Shown here piece after piece: positions 7,601-12,545 of a stretch of 17,979 nucleotides of DNA. The stretch covers positions 1 to 17,979 of the forward strand of contig CAJNDS010001464.1 of the NCBI GenBank assembly GCA_905221605.1. Reading direction: 5' to 3'. The position numbers and the translations under genes were made by a program. Under the pieces are notes generated by a model that saw only the letters and a program-made list of their open reading frames with translations, was not told the origin of the DNA and did no database searches. This stretch comes from Symbiodinium natans (lineage: Eukaryota; Sar; Dinophyceae; Suessiales; Symbiodiniaceae). How positions within the stretch are numbered: position 1 is the stretch's first letter; each line of letters starts with the position of its first letter.

Positions 7601-9021
7601 CTGAACCCGAGTTCTGTGGTCCAGGCTGCGGTGATGGATTCCTGAAGTTTTTGGGTGTCCAAATCTGGTATCGAAATGGCAGCTTCTTTCTCAACCAGGA
7701 GGACTTTGTGAGAGATTTGCTGAACCGACGAGGGTATCAGATCGATGAAACTGGAAAAGGGAGTAACCTGCCAATGGTGAAAGAAACTCCAGGTGAAGAA
7801 GAGGAGGTGGATATTCCTTCCTTGCGAGCGGCTCAAGGTGCCGTAGGGGAGTTCCTCTGGGTGGCAATCAAAACTCGACCTGATTTGGCGTTCTGCACGA
7901 GCCAGTTGTCTTTGTGGACATCCCGAAGGCCGCGATTTGTGGTTAAAAAGGCTGAGGAGGTTTTCCGATACCTTGCTGCAACTCCAACGTTAGGCTTGAC
8001 GTTCGGAGCAATCGCAACATGCGAAAAAGAAAGAAATGAGGTGTTGCGTTATGGACGAGGCGTTAAGGTGGTGGAGTCCTACGCGGATGCCAGCTTTGCA
8101 GCAGGTGAAAACGAAAAGAGCCACTCAGGAGCGGTGGTGGTGTGGGGTGACTGTCCAGTGATGTGGGCAACACAAAGACAATCAACGGTGGCTTTAAGTA
8201 CAGCTGAAGCTGAATTACATGCGTCCATAGAGGGAGCAACGATGATTCAGTCGTGCACCCCTATAATTGCCGCTTTGGTTGGAACAGGTGAAGAATCGCT
8301 GCAAAAAGTGCTGTATACAGATTCGGTCTCAACGTGCTCGATCATTCAATATCCTGCTGGAAGCTGGAGGACAAGACACCTGAGAATTCGAGCAGCCGGT
8401 GTCAGGTCTCTGGTGGACCGTGGTTATATGGTGATAGCGCATCTTCGCGGTGAGTATATGATCGCTGACCTGTTGACCAAATTGATGAGTGGACAGGTGT
8501 ATGCAAAGCAAAAGGCACTTTGGGGTCTCCGACTGTTGGTACAAGGGACTGACTTGAAAAAAGCCTCGCTTGCAATGGCGGTCATGATGGTGGCTGCATC
8601 TCTGCAAGGGATGGCAATTGGTGGCGAAGAAGTGTCCACGGCTGGATTCTTTTGCTCAGAAGAAGGGGTGTGCAAGGTCGCCAACACGTCTACGGTGATG
8701 GTTCTGGCTCAAGGTATTGAAATGGTTGTCAACAATTCAGACCTTGTTGCATATTTGGTGGCAGCAATTATACTCTGGGAACTGGCATGGTGCCTCTTTC
8801 GACGGCTGTATAAATGGCTGTGGATAAAGAAAGCGGTGGTTATTCCTGCGAGTGCCACTTTGTATACAACAGTGGGTGGGAACTGTATGCACGCAAGCAG
8901 TGATTGTGATGTTCTGCGATATTCACAGCTCAGAGCTAAGACGCTTTGTAAGCATTGCCTCAAGGATGGCTGGGTGGTGAATGCTGAGTTCCTTGGTGAG
9001 GAACGGGCCGCTGGAACGTGA
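1600..9021 (+). CDS. Copia-type Gag-Pol polyprotein, C-terminal Gag plus full Pol
   Basis: This is an uninterrupted frame of 2,473 codons counted from ATG 1600. That ATG is arbitrary: genuine homology starts near 1630, after the frame change. Domains by residue: capsid tail 11-60; CCCH finger 104-124; CCHC knuckle 134-147; retropepsin-like motifs at D263 and D424; C5-methyltransferase-like 615-840; HHCC finger 918-933; integrase core D957, D1107, E1143; integrase C-terminal part about 1190-1270; acidic, proline-rich linker about 1275-1430; TET/JBP-like dioxygenase about 1440-1605; coiled-coil-like linker about 1640-1780; reverse transcriptase about 1785-2120 with YVDD 1974-1977; RNase H 2163-2290; membrane segment 2382-2400; Cys/His motif 2429-2453. 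Classical copia Pol is far shorter; the excess comes from the inserted modules. Cleavage by the encoded protease into mature enzymes is expected. All core catalytic residues I could check are present. Confidence 0.95.
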   Translation: MLYHPRCWQKHPTVHFRVASFREKLGVDYSPTSETATQLAEMLQAEFELLLHSAGEQEVKQDSDAKKRARLNKAQKGTGDETEEGDKGKGKGKRYSGDGERPFCWIYGKTDAGCQFGARCKFRHDKDSLERGRCFECGAVGHLQPQCPYKDGASSNVDSNPERSRSKGNSPKGGKGGKGAKWGNAKKAEVAEGGDETANAGLDKGSASPSSPSTPNQVLAEALEVLKSMKLSSAQSASSGDPSVRMLCGSGLFQQEGRVALVDTAATHLVRTLFPWECLPDTTVMVQSALGGVAMRITEKGMLIREDNGPLIIPLWLILEFGANLTVINGMCHVGTKSSLDQLLWFEHGCLVMDYKTAEKMVLHAEGQRVSWSHSQWRNGRADCGVGSSDATLLPKQGEGRGVCVLHVARVSDTNECSGMGMLDSGASHPLRSLRPVEQLPQQKVLVSLAVGSREMCITPGGTLVTPEMVDPLVPIGKASALVGLRVQWRGGKCTASHPVLGELRVRDLNGCPCLEKEVALQIIDEMDWCSPKQALKVARMVQGCPNTDNEVAVKTSLQSAARTASANEEEFVQACWRFLRWYYGDIPENMLMELLPRGDIAALPFNRHKRKRLARAKRVVVHLFSGKQKWHFPSRDVEVLELDLTKGGDLHNSSVWKYLLHLAAEGKVVAVVGGPPCRTVSRLRGEDGGPPVLRRRCGPERLGLKSLPWPHQELAQKDGVLLLKMLFLYDVAVHSRCGTAEVINGSSVFFGMESPGDPELIGKDFSQNGKTVLSAEDLVDGSQEGLSSPTFWSWPEVKSFCERYGMYAAHFDQGALGHALVKPTTFLVSDMELWESLEQVRVVVPWSATFASTLEERMGQSSIWARWAFGLVKRIRHRLAQWLHESDAERAAMVSKKEEREGTLRRLTAEERAFRDHCLRGHIPFRRDCQICVSAAGKERRHLRRKHGDAYTLSLDLAGPYKCSKDAHQQKPRHAVIGVYQFPMLDPNVGRPPEKEEDADEVEDQVVDDGAGVGEWLGDAVANFEEEDSAPVEPAPVLEAEVLKIQASEKSWKELKDHLTQPVRMINFVMVEPIVDKQQTTVLSAVQRMMVRLQRHGYPVLRIHSDRAGEFVNARFRSFCETRLIYRTTGDPGVPQTNGRAEACVGLFKRGVRSLLKEARLGPAYWALAARHWSMLRWQKAERELGLNPKALLPFGAQIQVKRRPWELLGPDGTKKGRQWVDRTQPALLLGPCDDLPGGYWVEAQGTAKDPDELVLFPCTTIFSNIKEPPELELEGVVEEQEPSPPEHRLKGKKPALRFADEEGPPLPPPRDPPVRHRLNEKSPASSLRGHVGSLRLLRKRGESPPLEIFEDDMQGLGELEENADVEDNVPGDEYWPTCCSPHENAYLVCKSETAGDGTQLEKEEQKAKSMYERSMYDYVDCEELLEGIVYPKRVNRRGGINNWCTSTRALVLGHYTHGGVCGITKETHRRPWLCRYLASFVRHHNPEAKFSALQISCNAPVSLHRDSHNEKHCCNYVCGFGDYKDGQLWVEDEKVLEEGAEVVEQSYGKKVLPGKLVDIHWNFMSFFPRKLHGPMPWKGNRVSLTGYTPVFMERLSYKDRCYLLQCKFPLPEPQAEEGEKRKWLKMTLKETSLDDLAEEVDYAVFEAHQWALEEHLSIRRLIAEQECCILDEFHGSANGSSEEKGSETREWLVKAKRAEEQLSKFLVKAAQVQQMVQENTALEAAEEVEFLQTKTIPTQEAMQELEKWRESLSDEVTSLVKELEVVEPTTQEKLDKLAEEPNAPVIEYVPSLVVFTRKQGTGRRRARICACGNFISSTAATEYEGPRSLSRHSLYAPGLDSTTFRCQVRHAAYMVWIIAGLDISKAFLTAPMNRAQREGRLVVVQPPRAAVKLGLCTKEERWIVRKALYGLAESPAAWVEWRDQRLQGMSWVSKDGQAMSFQRSNADPSLFLIMAQEKLEGASKLVGTMGLYVDDFLMAGTMTVLREALEQIRKEWKTSEPEFCGPGCGDGFLKFLGVQIWYRNGSFFLNQEDFVRDLLNRRGYQIDETGKGSNLPMVKETPGEEEEVDIPSLRAAQGAVGEFLWVAIKTRPDLAFCTSQLSLWTSRRPRFVVKKAEEVFRYLAATPTLGLTFGAIATCEKERNEVLRYGRGVKVVESYADASFAAGENEKSHSGAVVVWGDCPVMWATQRQSTVALSTAEAELHASIEGATMIQSCTPIIAALVGTGEESLQKVLYTDSVSTCSIIQYPAGSWRTRHLRIRAAGVRSLVDRGYMVIAHLRGEYMIADLLTKLMSGQVYAKQKALWGLRLLVQGTDLKKASLAMAVMMVAASLQGMAIGGEEVSTAGFFCSEEGVCKVANTSTVMVLAQGIEMVVNNSDLVAYLVAAIILWELAWCLFRRLYKWLWIKKAVVIPASATLYTTVGGNCMHASSDCDVLRYSQLRAKTLCKHCLKDGWVVNAEFLGEERAAGT
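1624..1634 (+). other. Frame change (+1) at an A5 run in gag
   Basis: Gag-like coding passes from the frame used at 1224-1630 to the frame used by pol at a run of five A (1625-1629). One extra A in that run, relative to an A4 ancestor, would produce exactly this shift. A +1 programmed frameshift is formally possible, as in Ty1. But the shift falls inside the capsid region, upstream of the zinc knuckle, which is not where Ty1 shifts. Confidence 0.7.
1909..2040 (+). other. Gag nucleocapsid: CCCH zinc finger followed by CCHC knuckle
   Basis: Two nucleic-acid-binding zinc motifs stand side by side in the polyprotein. C104, C114, C120 and H124 fit a CCCH finger (C-x9-C-x5-C-x3-H). C134, C137, H142 and C147 fit the retroviral zinc knuckle (C-x2-C-x4-H-x4-C). 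Lys/Gly-rich stretches lie on both sides, at about 1780-1890 and 2095-2160. The knuckle is standard for copia nucleocapsid and binds element RNA. The CCCH finger is an addition, known from cellular RNA-binding proteins. Confidence 0.9.
2365..2640 (+). other. Retropepsin-like domain 1 (aspartic protease)
   Basis: The motif ALVDTAATH, with D263 as candidate catalytic Asp, matches the D-T/S-G-A-T-H signature of copia proteases except that Ala replaces the usual Gly after Thr. A hydrophobic beta-rich stretch follows, ending at about residue 345. Loss of the Gly may lower activity. The domain would cut the polyprotein as one half of an aspartic-protease pair. Confidence 0.7.
2857..3120 (+). other. 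Retropepsin-like domain 2 (aspartic protease)
   Basis: The motif GMLDSGASHPLR, with D424 as catalytic Asp, is a canonical copia-type protease signature. It is followed by a beta-rich stretch with CITPGG and VDPLVP segments. It lies 161 residues after the first protease-like Asp and repeats the same layout: D-[TS]-x-A-[TS]-H-x-x-R, then a V-rich strand, then an I-T-x-x-G turn. I take this as the more complete of the two copies and the likely main protease. Confidence 0.75.
3445..4105 (+). other. Cytosine-C5 DNA methyltransferase-like domain
   Basis: The segment fits the order of C5-methyltransferase motifs. Motif I-like VVHLFSG (residues 621-627) comes first, then an acidic ELDL (642-645) in the motif II position. 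GGPPCRTVS (674-682) follows, with C678 in the place of the catalytic Cys of the G-x-P-P-C-x-x-x-S motif IV. FGMESPGDP (751-759) has E754 in the place of the ENV glutamate. FDQGALGH...KPTTF (812-827) has Q814 where motif VIII begins. Deviations: the Gly-rich turn after motif I is missing, and the QxRxR arginines of motif VIII are absent. C5 methyltransferases carried by dinoflagellate retrotransposons have been reported (de Mendoza and co-workers, from memory). I cannot tell whether this copy is the same family or a degenerate, non-catalytic relative. Confidence 0.6.
4351..5410 (+). other. Integrase: HHCC finger, D,D35E core, C-terminal part
   Basis: The zinc-binding pre-integrase motif is H918, H923, C930 and C933. 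The RNase-H-fold core has D957 (SLDLAGP), D1107 (HSDRAGEF) and E1143 (TNGRAEA). The last two are separated by exactly 35 residues, the retroviral/copia D,D35E spacing. The first two are 149 residues apart, because an acidic insertion (about residues 994-1050, rich in Glu/Asp) is built into the core. A C-terminal part rich in basic and aromatic residues (about 1190-1270) would bind DNA. The enzyme inserts element cDNA into the genome. All three catalytic acids are present. Confidence 0.93.
5917..6414 (+). other. TET/JBP-like Fe(II)/2-oxoglutarate dioxygenase domain
   Basis: Between integrase and reverse transcriptase lies a segment with the signature of a double-stranded beta-helix dioxygenase. 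H1506-x-D1508 (SLHRDSHNE) supplies two iron ligands. H1574 (RKLHGPMPW) is the distal iron ligand, 66 residues later. R1583-x-S1585 (GNRVSLTGYTP), nine residues after that, is the usual 2-oxoglutarate carboxylate binder. Upstream ISCNAPVSLH and the middle GFGDYKDGQLWV (a G-x-F/Y-x-x-G-x-L turn) resemble the TET/JBP family, which oxidises 5-methylcytosine or thymine in DNA. All metal and cosubstrate ligands are present. A DNA-repair AlkB-like or generic prolyl-hydroxylase-like fold is the main alternative. I recall similar inserts in other dinoflagellate copia polyproteins, but none characterised. Confidence 0.7.
6517..6937 (+). other. Charged helical linker, probable coiled coil
   Basis: Residues about 1640-1780 of the polyprotein are rich in Glu, Lys, Leu and Ala, with long stretches free of Pro and Gly, between the dioxygenase-like and reverse transcriptase domains. 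The pattern suggests long helices. The last part probably forms the N-terminal edge of the reverse transcriptase region. No catalytic motif is visible. Confidence 0.5.
6952..7980 (+). other. Reverse transcriptase (RVT_2, copia type)
   Basis: This RNA-dependent DNA polymerase copies element RNA into cDNA. Visible motifs are LDISKAFL with D1864 (first catalytic Asp), the copia-typical KALYGLAESPAAW, NADPSLF, and LYVDDFL with Y-V-D-D at 1974-1977 (the two other Asp). TRPDLAF and a C-terminal FRYLAATP-like helix then lead into RNase H. Motif order and spacing match RVT_2 of Ty1/copia. No stop, gap or missing catalytic residue is seen. Confidence 0.95.
8071..8530 (+). other. RNase H (copia type)
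   Basis: This domain degrades the RNA strand of the RNA/DNA hybrid during cDNA synthesis. Four carboxylates of the D-E-D-D set can be placed: D2163 (SYADASFA), E2203 or E2205 (STAEAELHA), D2241 (LYTDSVS) and D2290 (MIADLLTK). The wording around each is characteristic of Ty1/copia RNase H (A-D-x-x-[FW], S-T-x-x-E-A-E, x-D-x-x-x-x, A-D-x-[LF]-T-K). The domain is complete. Confidence 0.93.
8563..8799 (+). other. Hydrophobic segments after RNase H, at least one probable membrane helix
   Basis: Residues about 2322-2340 (Ala/Met-rich) are mildly hydrophobic. Residues 2382-2400 are strongly hydrophobic (LVAYLVAAIILWELAWCLF) and are followed at once by a basic, aromatic stretch (RRLYKWLWIKK), the pattern of a membrane anchor with a positive cytosolic side. 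Standard copia Pol ends at RNase H, so this is an extension. It might be an anchoring tail or a remnant of an Env-like module. Nothing identifies it as a fusion protein. Confidence 0.6.
8854..8958 (+). other. C-terminal Cys/His motif, possible small zinc-binding domain
   Basis: Residues C2429, H2431, C2436, C2450 and C2453 form C-x-H-x4-C-x13-C-x2-C after a short TLYTTVGG strand. The layout (strand and Gly turn, His, Cys, then a C-x2-C) resembles small Ada-like or nuclease-associated zinc modules that bind DNA. This similarity is by eye only. The polyprotein ends 20 residues later at TGA 9019-9021. Confidence 0.45.
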
Positions 9022-9177
9022 ATTTTCCAAGTGCGAGGTGAAGAAATCCTCAATGGTAAAGGATTCAGCCAATGAGCTGAAGGTTCGTCCTGGATGACGT
9101 TAAACCATAATGTGCATTTCAAGCAGCTGGCTGCTGCCTAAATGGCGGTTTTTGGCCAAAGATCTGCACCTCCAATG
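9022..9177 (+). other. Short untranslated stretch after the pol stop
   Basis: About 155 bases lie between the stop codon and the palindrome in front of the purine tract. No ORF of note and no repeat is seen. It is probably the element's internal 3' untranslated region. Confidence 0.5.
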
Positions 9178-9199
9178 TGTCCTAGGAAATCCTAGGACA
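9178..9199. repeat. Perfect 10-bp inverted repeat with 2-base loop
   Basis: TGTCCTAGGA (9178-9187) is the exact reverse complement of TCCTAGGACA (9190-9199), with AA between. It directly abuts the candidate polypurine tract and could form a hairpin in element RNA or cDNA. Confidence 0.9.
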
Positions 9200-9208
9200 G
9201 GGGGAGTG
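9199..9208 (+). promoter_or_regulatory. Candidate polypurine tract and 3' LTR start
   Basis: The purine run AGGGGGAG (9199-9206) is followed by TG (9207-9208). In LTR elements the polypurine tract primes plus-strand DNA and the 3' LTR begins just after it with TG. The 5' LTR is outside the window, so the boundary cannot be confirmed, and I could not find a matching LTR end (CA with a complementary terminus). Confidence 0.35.
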
Positions 9209-9433
9209 CGGAGCTGCAATTGGTATTGTAGAAAGGAGTTGGTATTGGAAGTTGAAGGGTCAATGAACCCGGTAATCTTTGGCTCAAGCCATGACCAAAG
9301 CGGTCAAAGGTTTCGTAAAAAGTGTGCCCTTGGTTTGGGGTCTTGCTGTTCGGTTGTTGGTTGTTCCAGGGGTAATAAGGGCTTCTGTTGGGGTTGACTG
9401 TCTTGTTCCCTGTCCTCCTTCGGTTGCCCCCCG

Positions 9434-9475
9434 TATAGGGTTTAGGGTTTAGGGTTTAGGGTTTAGGGTTCAGGG
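9434..9475 (+). repeat. Telomere-type TTTAGGG repeat block
   Basis: Four perfect TTTAGGG units (9441-9468) are preceded by ATAGGG and followed by a variant TTCAGGG. This is the telomere repeat of plants and dinoflagellates, found here inside the sequence as an interstitial block, shortly after the presumed end of the retroelement. Confidence 0.97.
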
Positions 9476-9801
9476 TTTTTTGGGTTTCCCGACTGGCTGG
9501 CATGGCAGGGTTGCAACGGCGCCAAGCGTGACTTGGATGCATGCTGGTGCGCTGCTTCGAGCCCTACGCAAAGCACCCCGAGCCCAGTATGATACGTGTA
9601 TATGGCCTTCGTAACAGAAAAAAGAGCAGCTGAACACGCAGGATTGCATGTTGCTTCTGAAGCTAAGAAGCCCAGGGGTTTGGACTCTGCTGTCCTATCC
9701 TGTCGTCCTTAGAGTTCCAACCAAGCGCTCAGCTGGGGTGCTTAGGTTTTGTGGGTTTAGGGTAAAAAGGGCGGTGACGGAAAGCGTGTTGCAACAAGGG
9801 G
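9476..9801. other. Spacer without recognised gene
   Basis: This is spacer between two telomere-type blocks. One isolated TTTAGGG occurs at about 9756-9762. I see no coding pattern, RNA gene or clear repeat otherwise. Confidence 0.5.
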
Positions 9802-9830
9802 TTTAAAGGTTTAGGGTTTAGGGTTTAGGG
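9802..9830 (+). repeat. Telomere-type TTTAGGG repeat block
   Basis: Three perfect TTTAGGG units (9810-9830) are preceded by a degenerate unit TTTAAAGG. Confidence 0.95.
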
Positions 9831-9930
9831 TTGAGTTGCTTCAGAAGTTCAAGTTCCGAAGCCCGAAGCACTCGCCAGTTTAGATGGCGCTCGTGAGGCC
9901 CCCAGGCATGAGTTCCCGAATGGCTCCCAC

Positions 9931-9965
9931 TTTAGGGTTTAGGGTTTAGGGTTTAGGGTTTAGGG
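9931..9965 (+). repeat. Telomere-type TTTAGGG repeat block, five perfect units
   Basis: Five uninterrupted TTTAGGG units are present, in the same strand orientation as the other blocks. Confidence 0.98.
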
Positions 9966-10350
9966 TTCTGAAATTTATGTTCGTAATCGGACTTAAACAT
10001 CGGAACGGACCGTTAACATCGGAACTGCAGCAGGCTCAGGCGTCCGGTAGTGTCCTAAGTTGCTCCTCCGTGTGAACTTGGACCTCTCCTGCGCGCGATA
10101 GTGTCATTGGTCCTAGCTTCGCTACCGTTGTGGTATTGTTATGTTAAAACTTCTCCGCCTTATCCGTCGAAGAGGAACATATGGTATGGTCTGGAGTTTG
10201 CTTGTGCAGGTACTTGGCCGCCTCGGTCATAGTTGGGGCTTCGGGCCACAGGGTCTCAACGGCAACGGGGGCTGGACATGTGGTCGGCACGTCCGAGCTC
10301 AGCAGGGTTTTCAAGGCCACAGACACGAAACTTTGATTGTCGCCGCCATG
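9966..10350. other. Spacer without recognised gene
   Basis: ORFs on both strands here are short or run into the microsatellite that follows. No protein family or RNA gene is recognised. Confidence 0.5.
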
Positions 10351-10352
10351 AA

Positions 10353-10414
10353 CACACACACAGACACAGACACAGACACAGACACAGACACAGACACAGA
10401 CACAGACACAGACA
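10353..10414. repeat. (CAGACA)9 microsatellite with a CA leader
   Basis: A short CA run (10353-10360) leads into nine perfect CAGACA units (10361-10414). Long open frames across it (Thr-Asp repeats on +, Cys-Val or Val-Ser repeats on -) come from the repeat itself. Confidence 0.97.
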
Positions 10415-10772
10415 CAAAAAACAAATACACACACGGACGTGTAATGGAAAATCGGGAAAATCGCATGCACCCCAAGCACCGCCGTGCAGTCAGAGGCAGC
10501 ATCGACCGACCCGAATGTCGACCCCGGCTTTGCGACCACTCCTTCGGTGGCCTCCTTGGATTCTGACATGGTGCGCAAGAGATTCATGCAGCTTACCATC
10601 ATAGGATCATAATCATAAAGGTCCACCACCCAAGAGCCCACCAAAATCAACCCGAAGCAGCAGAAAGAAGCCGTCATCCAGCACTCCTCTTTGCCAGGCT
10701 TCGGTGGGGTTGCTGAGCTGTCCAAAAATTTTGCCCAAACTTGTCCAATCCCACAGGTCATGACCGAGGCGG
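10415..10772. other. Spacer, weak exon-like stretch on the minus strand
   Basis: On the minus strand between about 10500 and 10720 a frame reads as a plausible peptide with a hydrophobic stretch followed by a polar Ser/Glu/Lys tail. No family is recognised, and the frame runs into the microsatellite. I treat it as unproven. Confidence 0.2.
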
Positions 10773-10811
10773 AGATCTCCGAGTTCTCGGAGATCTGCCT
10801 GGAGGCAGATC
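10773..10811. repeat. Two overlapping perfect inverted repeats
   Basis: AGATCTCCGAG (10773-10783) pairs with CTCGGAGATCT (10786-10796): 11-bp stem, 2-base loop. GATCTGCCT (10792-10800) pairs with AGGCAGATC (10803-10811): 9-bp stem, 2-base loop. The two share bases 10792-10796, so only one can form fully at a time. Confidence 0.9.
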
Positions 10812-10845
10812 ATGGCAGAGCATGTCCTGCTCGTTGTTGCTTCTG

Positions 10846-10882
10846 AATATATAATATATATGTATATTTATATACACATATC
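10846..10882. repeat. AT-dinucleotide-rich tract
   Basis: An imperfect (TA)n/(AT)n tract of about 37 bases sits in otherwise GC-balanced spacer. A TATA role cannot be claimed; dinoflagellate promoters are generally reported to lack TATA boxes. Confidence 0.8.
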
Positions 10883-11088
10883 TATTGTGGCAGGTACCCA
10901 TCACCAGTCCGCTGTGCGAATTCTCCCTTGCTCTCGGTTTGTCTTCTCTCTGGACAGGTTTTGTGATGATTCCTGCATGGGCATGATCATGGGGAGTGCA
11001 TGTTGCTGATTCAGGGAATGTGATCGTCAGAGCTGCTGGAGGGGCCTGGGGAGAGCGCTGCCTGACCATGAGCCCCTACAACTATATC

Positions 11089-11128
11089 CCTCTTGGGAAT
11101 GATTTTTGATCATATAAACCCCAAGAGG
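11089..11128. repeat. 9-bp inverted repeat with 22-base AT-rich loop
   Basis: CCTCTTGGG (11089-11097) pairs with CCCAAGAGG (11120-11128). An AT-rich, T-run-containing sequence follows up to about 11155. Function unknown. Confidence 0.75.
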
Positions 11129-11155
11129 CTATTAAACATATTGTTTTTATTAAGG

Positions 11156-12525
11156 TTCTAAGGGGAGTATAGACAACCTGAAGCTGTACCCGTGCCCAGA
11201 CCCCACAATTTTCTATCTCCTGCCATCCCGGCAACCCTTACCTCCTGCCCGAAATCCTCAGGCAGGCATCTCACTGCGAACCCTGGCAAAGAAAGCACGG
11301 GCCGGTGAGGCCCTTCCGAAGTTTCGGATTCAGGACTCATGGCTTGACAAACTCGGCCCGCGCCGTGGATATGGGTACATGTTCGAGACTTGCTCGGTTG
11401 CAGCCCGCAGCGTGACAGTATCTCCACACTTGCGGGCCTCTCCTGTTAGACCCTGGGGTGCGCGTGTACCTACTACCTGGGTCTAAGCCCAAACCCCTGT
11501 CGTTCAGCCGAACTTGCCTCGCCTTCCTGCGATGCGCAATCCTAATCCCACAGTTCCACCACCACGACCAACAGCACCGACATTACCAGGCTTTTGAGAG
11601 TTCCAAGCGTCCTCCTAGACATCTGCCACTTCTGCCAGATCAGCGGGTCTCTGCTGGACTCGTCGGAGGTGGCGCTGCCGAGGCGACACTGCGGGCACCT
11701 CTTGATCAGCCAAGCAATCGAACCCATGCAAAGTTAGTACTTCCCTGTGGCCTGTGGAGTTCTCAGCCGCGTGCAGTGGAGGAACTTCTTTACTTTGTTT
11801 AGCTCGCCCCTGATCTCTGGCCACATGCGTGTCACCACTTGTCCAAGTTTCGTGGGGGTGCAAAAACCGCTCCAACCGCCCCTGTCAGGTTCAAGGCCAT
11901 CAAGTGGTGCTTCTGGCATGATTGTCAACTGGCTTCTGGGAGACTTTGCATGGCAAGGCTTTGGCAGCCACTTCAAGGATTGTGTGTCGTGACAACCGGC
12001 AGAAGTACGTGCCGTGGTAGGGCACGTCCTTGCTGGATTAGAAAGACACCGTGACCAAGCCATTGTCAGGTTTATGAGCCAGCGCGCGTCCCGGAATGCC
12101 ACCATGTGACATCACGGAGAGCTGCTAGAGTCTGCTAGAGTCGAAGATGTTCTTCCGGCATGCCGCCAAACTTGTTCTGCAATCTCTGCAGCTATTCACG
12201 CATTGAGCTCTTTAAGCAACCTTAAGCAACCTTTAGCCATCCATGTGCGCCTTTCAATCGCTCGAAGCCCAAAGCGAGAGACCCAAATCTTGACTGCAGA
12301 GAAGCACGCGAGTTTAAGCCTCGAGGTTTTCGGCATTTGGCTACCGCGACGAGTGGCTTGCTGATGTTTCGTGCTGAGTTGGCACATTCCAGTGTCAGGT
12401 GCGGACTTGAGAGCTTTTGTCGCCGACGGGACACGTGGTTTAGCCATTATGTGTGCAACTGTAGGCCATCACCTGGTCTTCTTTCGAGTCCTTGTTTGTT
12501 GGGTGGGTTCAGTTGTATCCCGGTT
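11156..12525. other. Spacer without recognised gene
   Basis: Several overlapping ORFs of 60-125 codons occur on both strands, but none has a recognisable domain or consistent codon preference. Small tandem motifs are CTGCTAGAGT twice at about 12123-12141 and TTAAGCAACC twice at about 12211-12230. No RNA gene is recognised. Confidence 0.5.
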
Positions 12526-12545
12526 CCCCCCCCCCCCCCCCCCCC
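12526..12545. repeat. Poly-C run, 20 bases
   Basis: There are twenty consecutive C. Length is likely to vary between copies and to be error-prone in sequencing. Confidence 0.97.

Larger units (their letters stand above)
1..9370 (+). mobile_element. Ty1/copia LTR retrotransposon, 5' end outside window, gag broken
   Basis: One retroelement fills the left half of the window. Zinc fingers, retropepsin-like motifs, integrase, reverse transcriptase and RNase H appear in that order on one strand. Integrase upstream of reverse transcriptase is the defining order of Ty1/copia (Pseudoviridae-type) elements. The reading frame is open at base 3, so the 5' LTR, primer-binding site and probably the gag start lie to the left. 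The 3' limit is a guess: a purine tract at 9200-9206 followed by TG at 9207 could be the start of the 3' LTR, and telomere-like repeats begin at 9434. Two lesions in gag suggest a non-autonomous or recently decayed copy, although pol is uninterrupted. Extra domains not found in classical copia (methyltransferase-like, TET/JBP-like, membrane plus Cys/His tail) make it unusually large. Confidence 0.93.

Noticed and set aside
1646-9122. Many minus-strand and out-of-frame ORFs of 60-190 codons inside the retroelement
   Set aside because: They are shadows of the long polyprotein frame and show no independent motifs.
9207-9433. Complete 3' LTR
   Set aside because: A TG start after a purine tract is visible, but no matching CA end, terminal inverted bases or second LTR copy is available, so the length cannot be supported.
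10141-10604. Plus-strand ORFs with Thr-Asp or His-Arg repeats
   Set aside because: The repeats are the translated microsatellite; flanking parts show no coding bias.
10144-10761. Minus-strand 205-codon ORF across the microsatellite
   Set aside because: About 30 codons are a Cys-Val repeat made by the CAGACA/CA microsatellite. The remainder has no recognised domain and no fixed boundaries.
10846-10882. AT-rich tract as a TATA promoter
   Set aside because: No gene begins nearby, and the tract looks like a decayed TA microsatellite.
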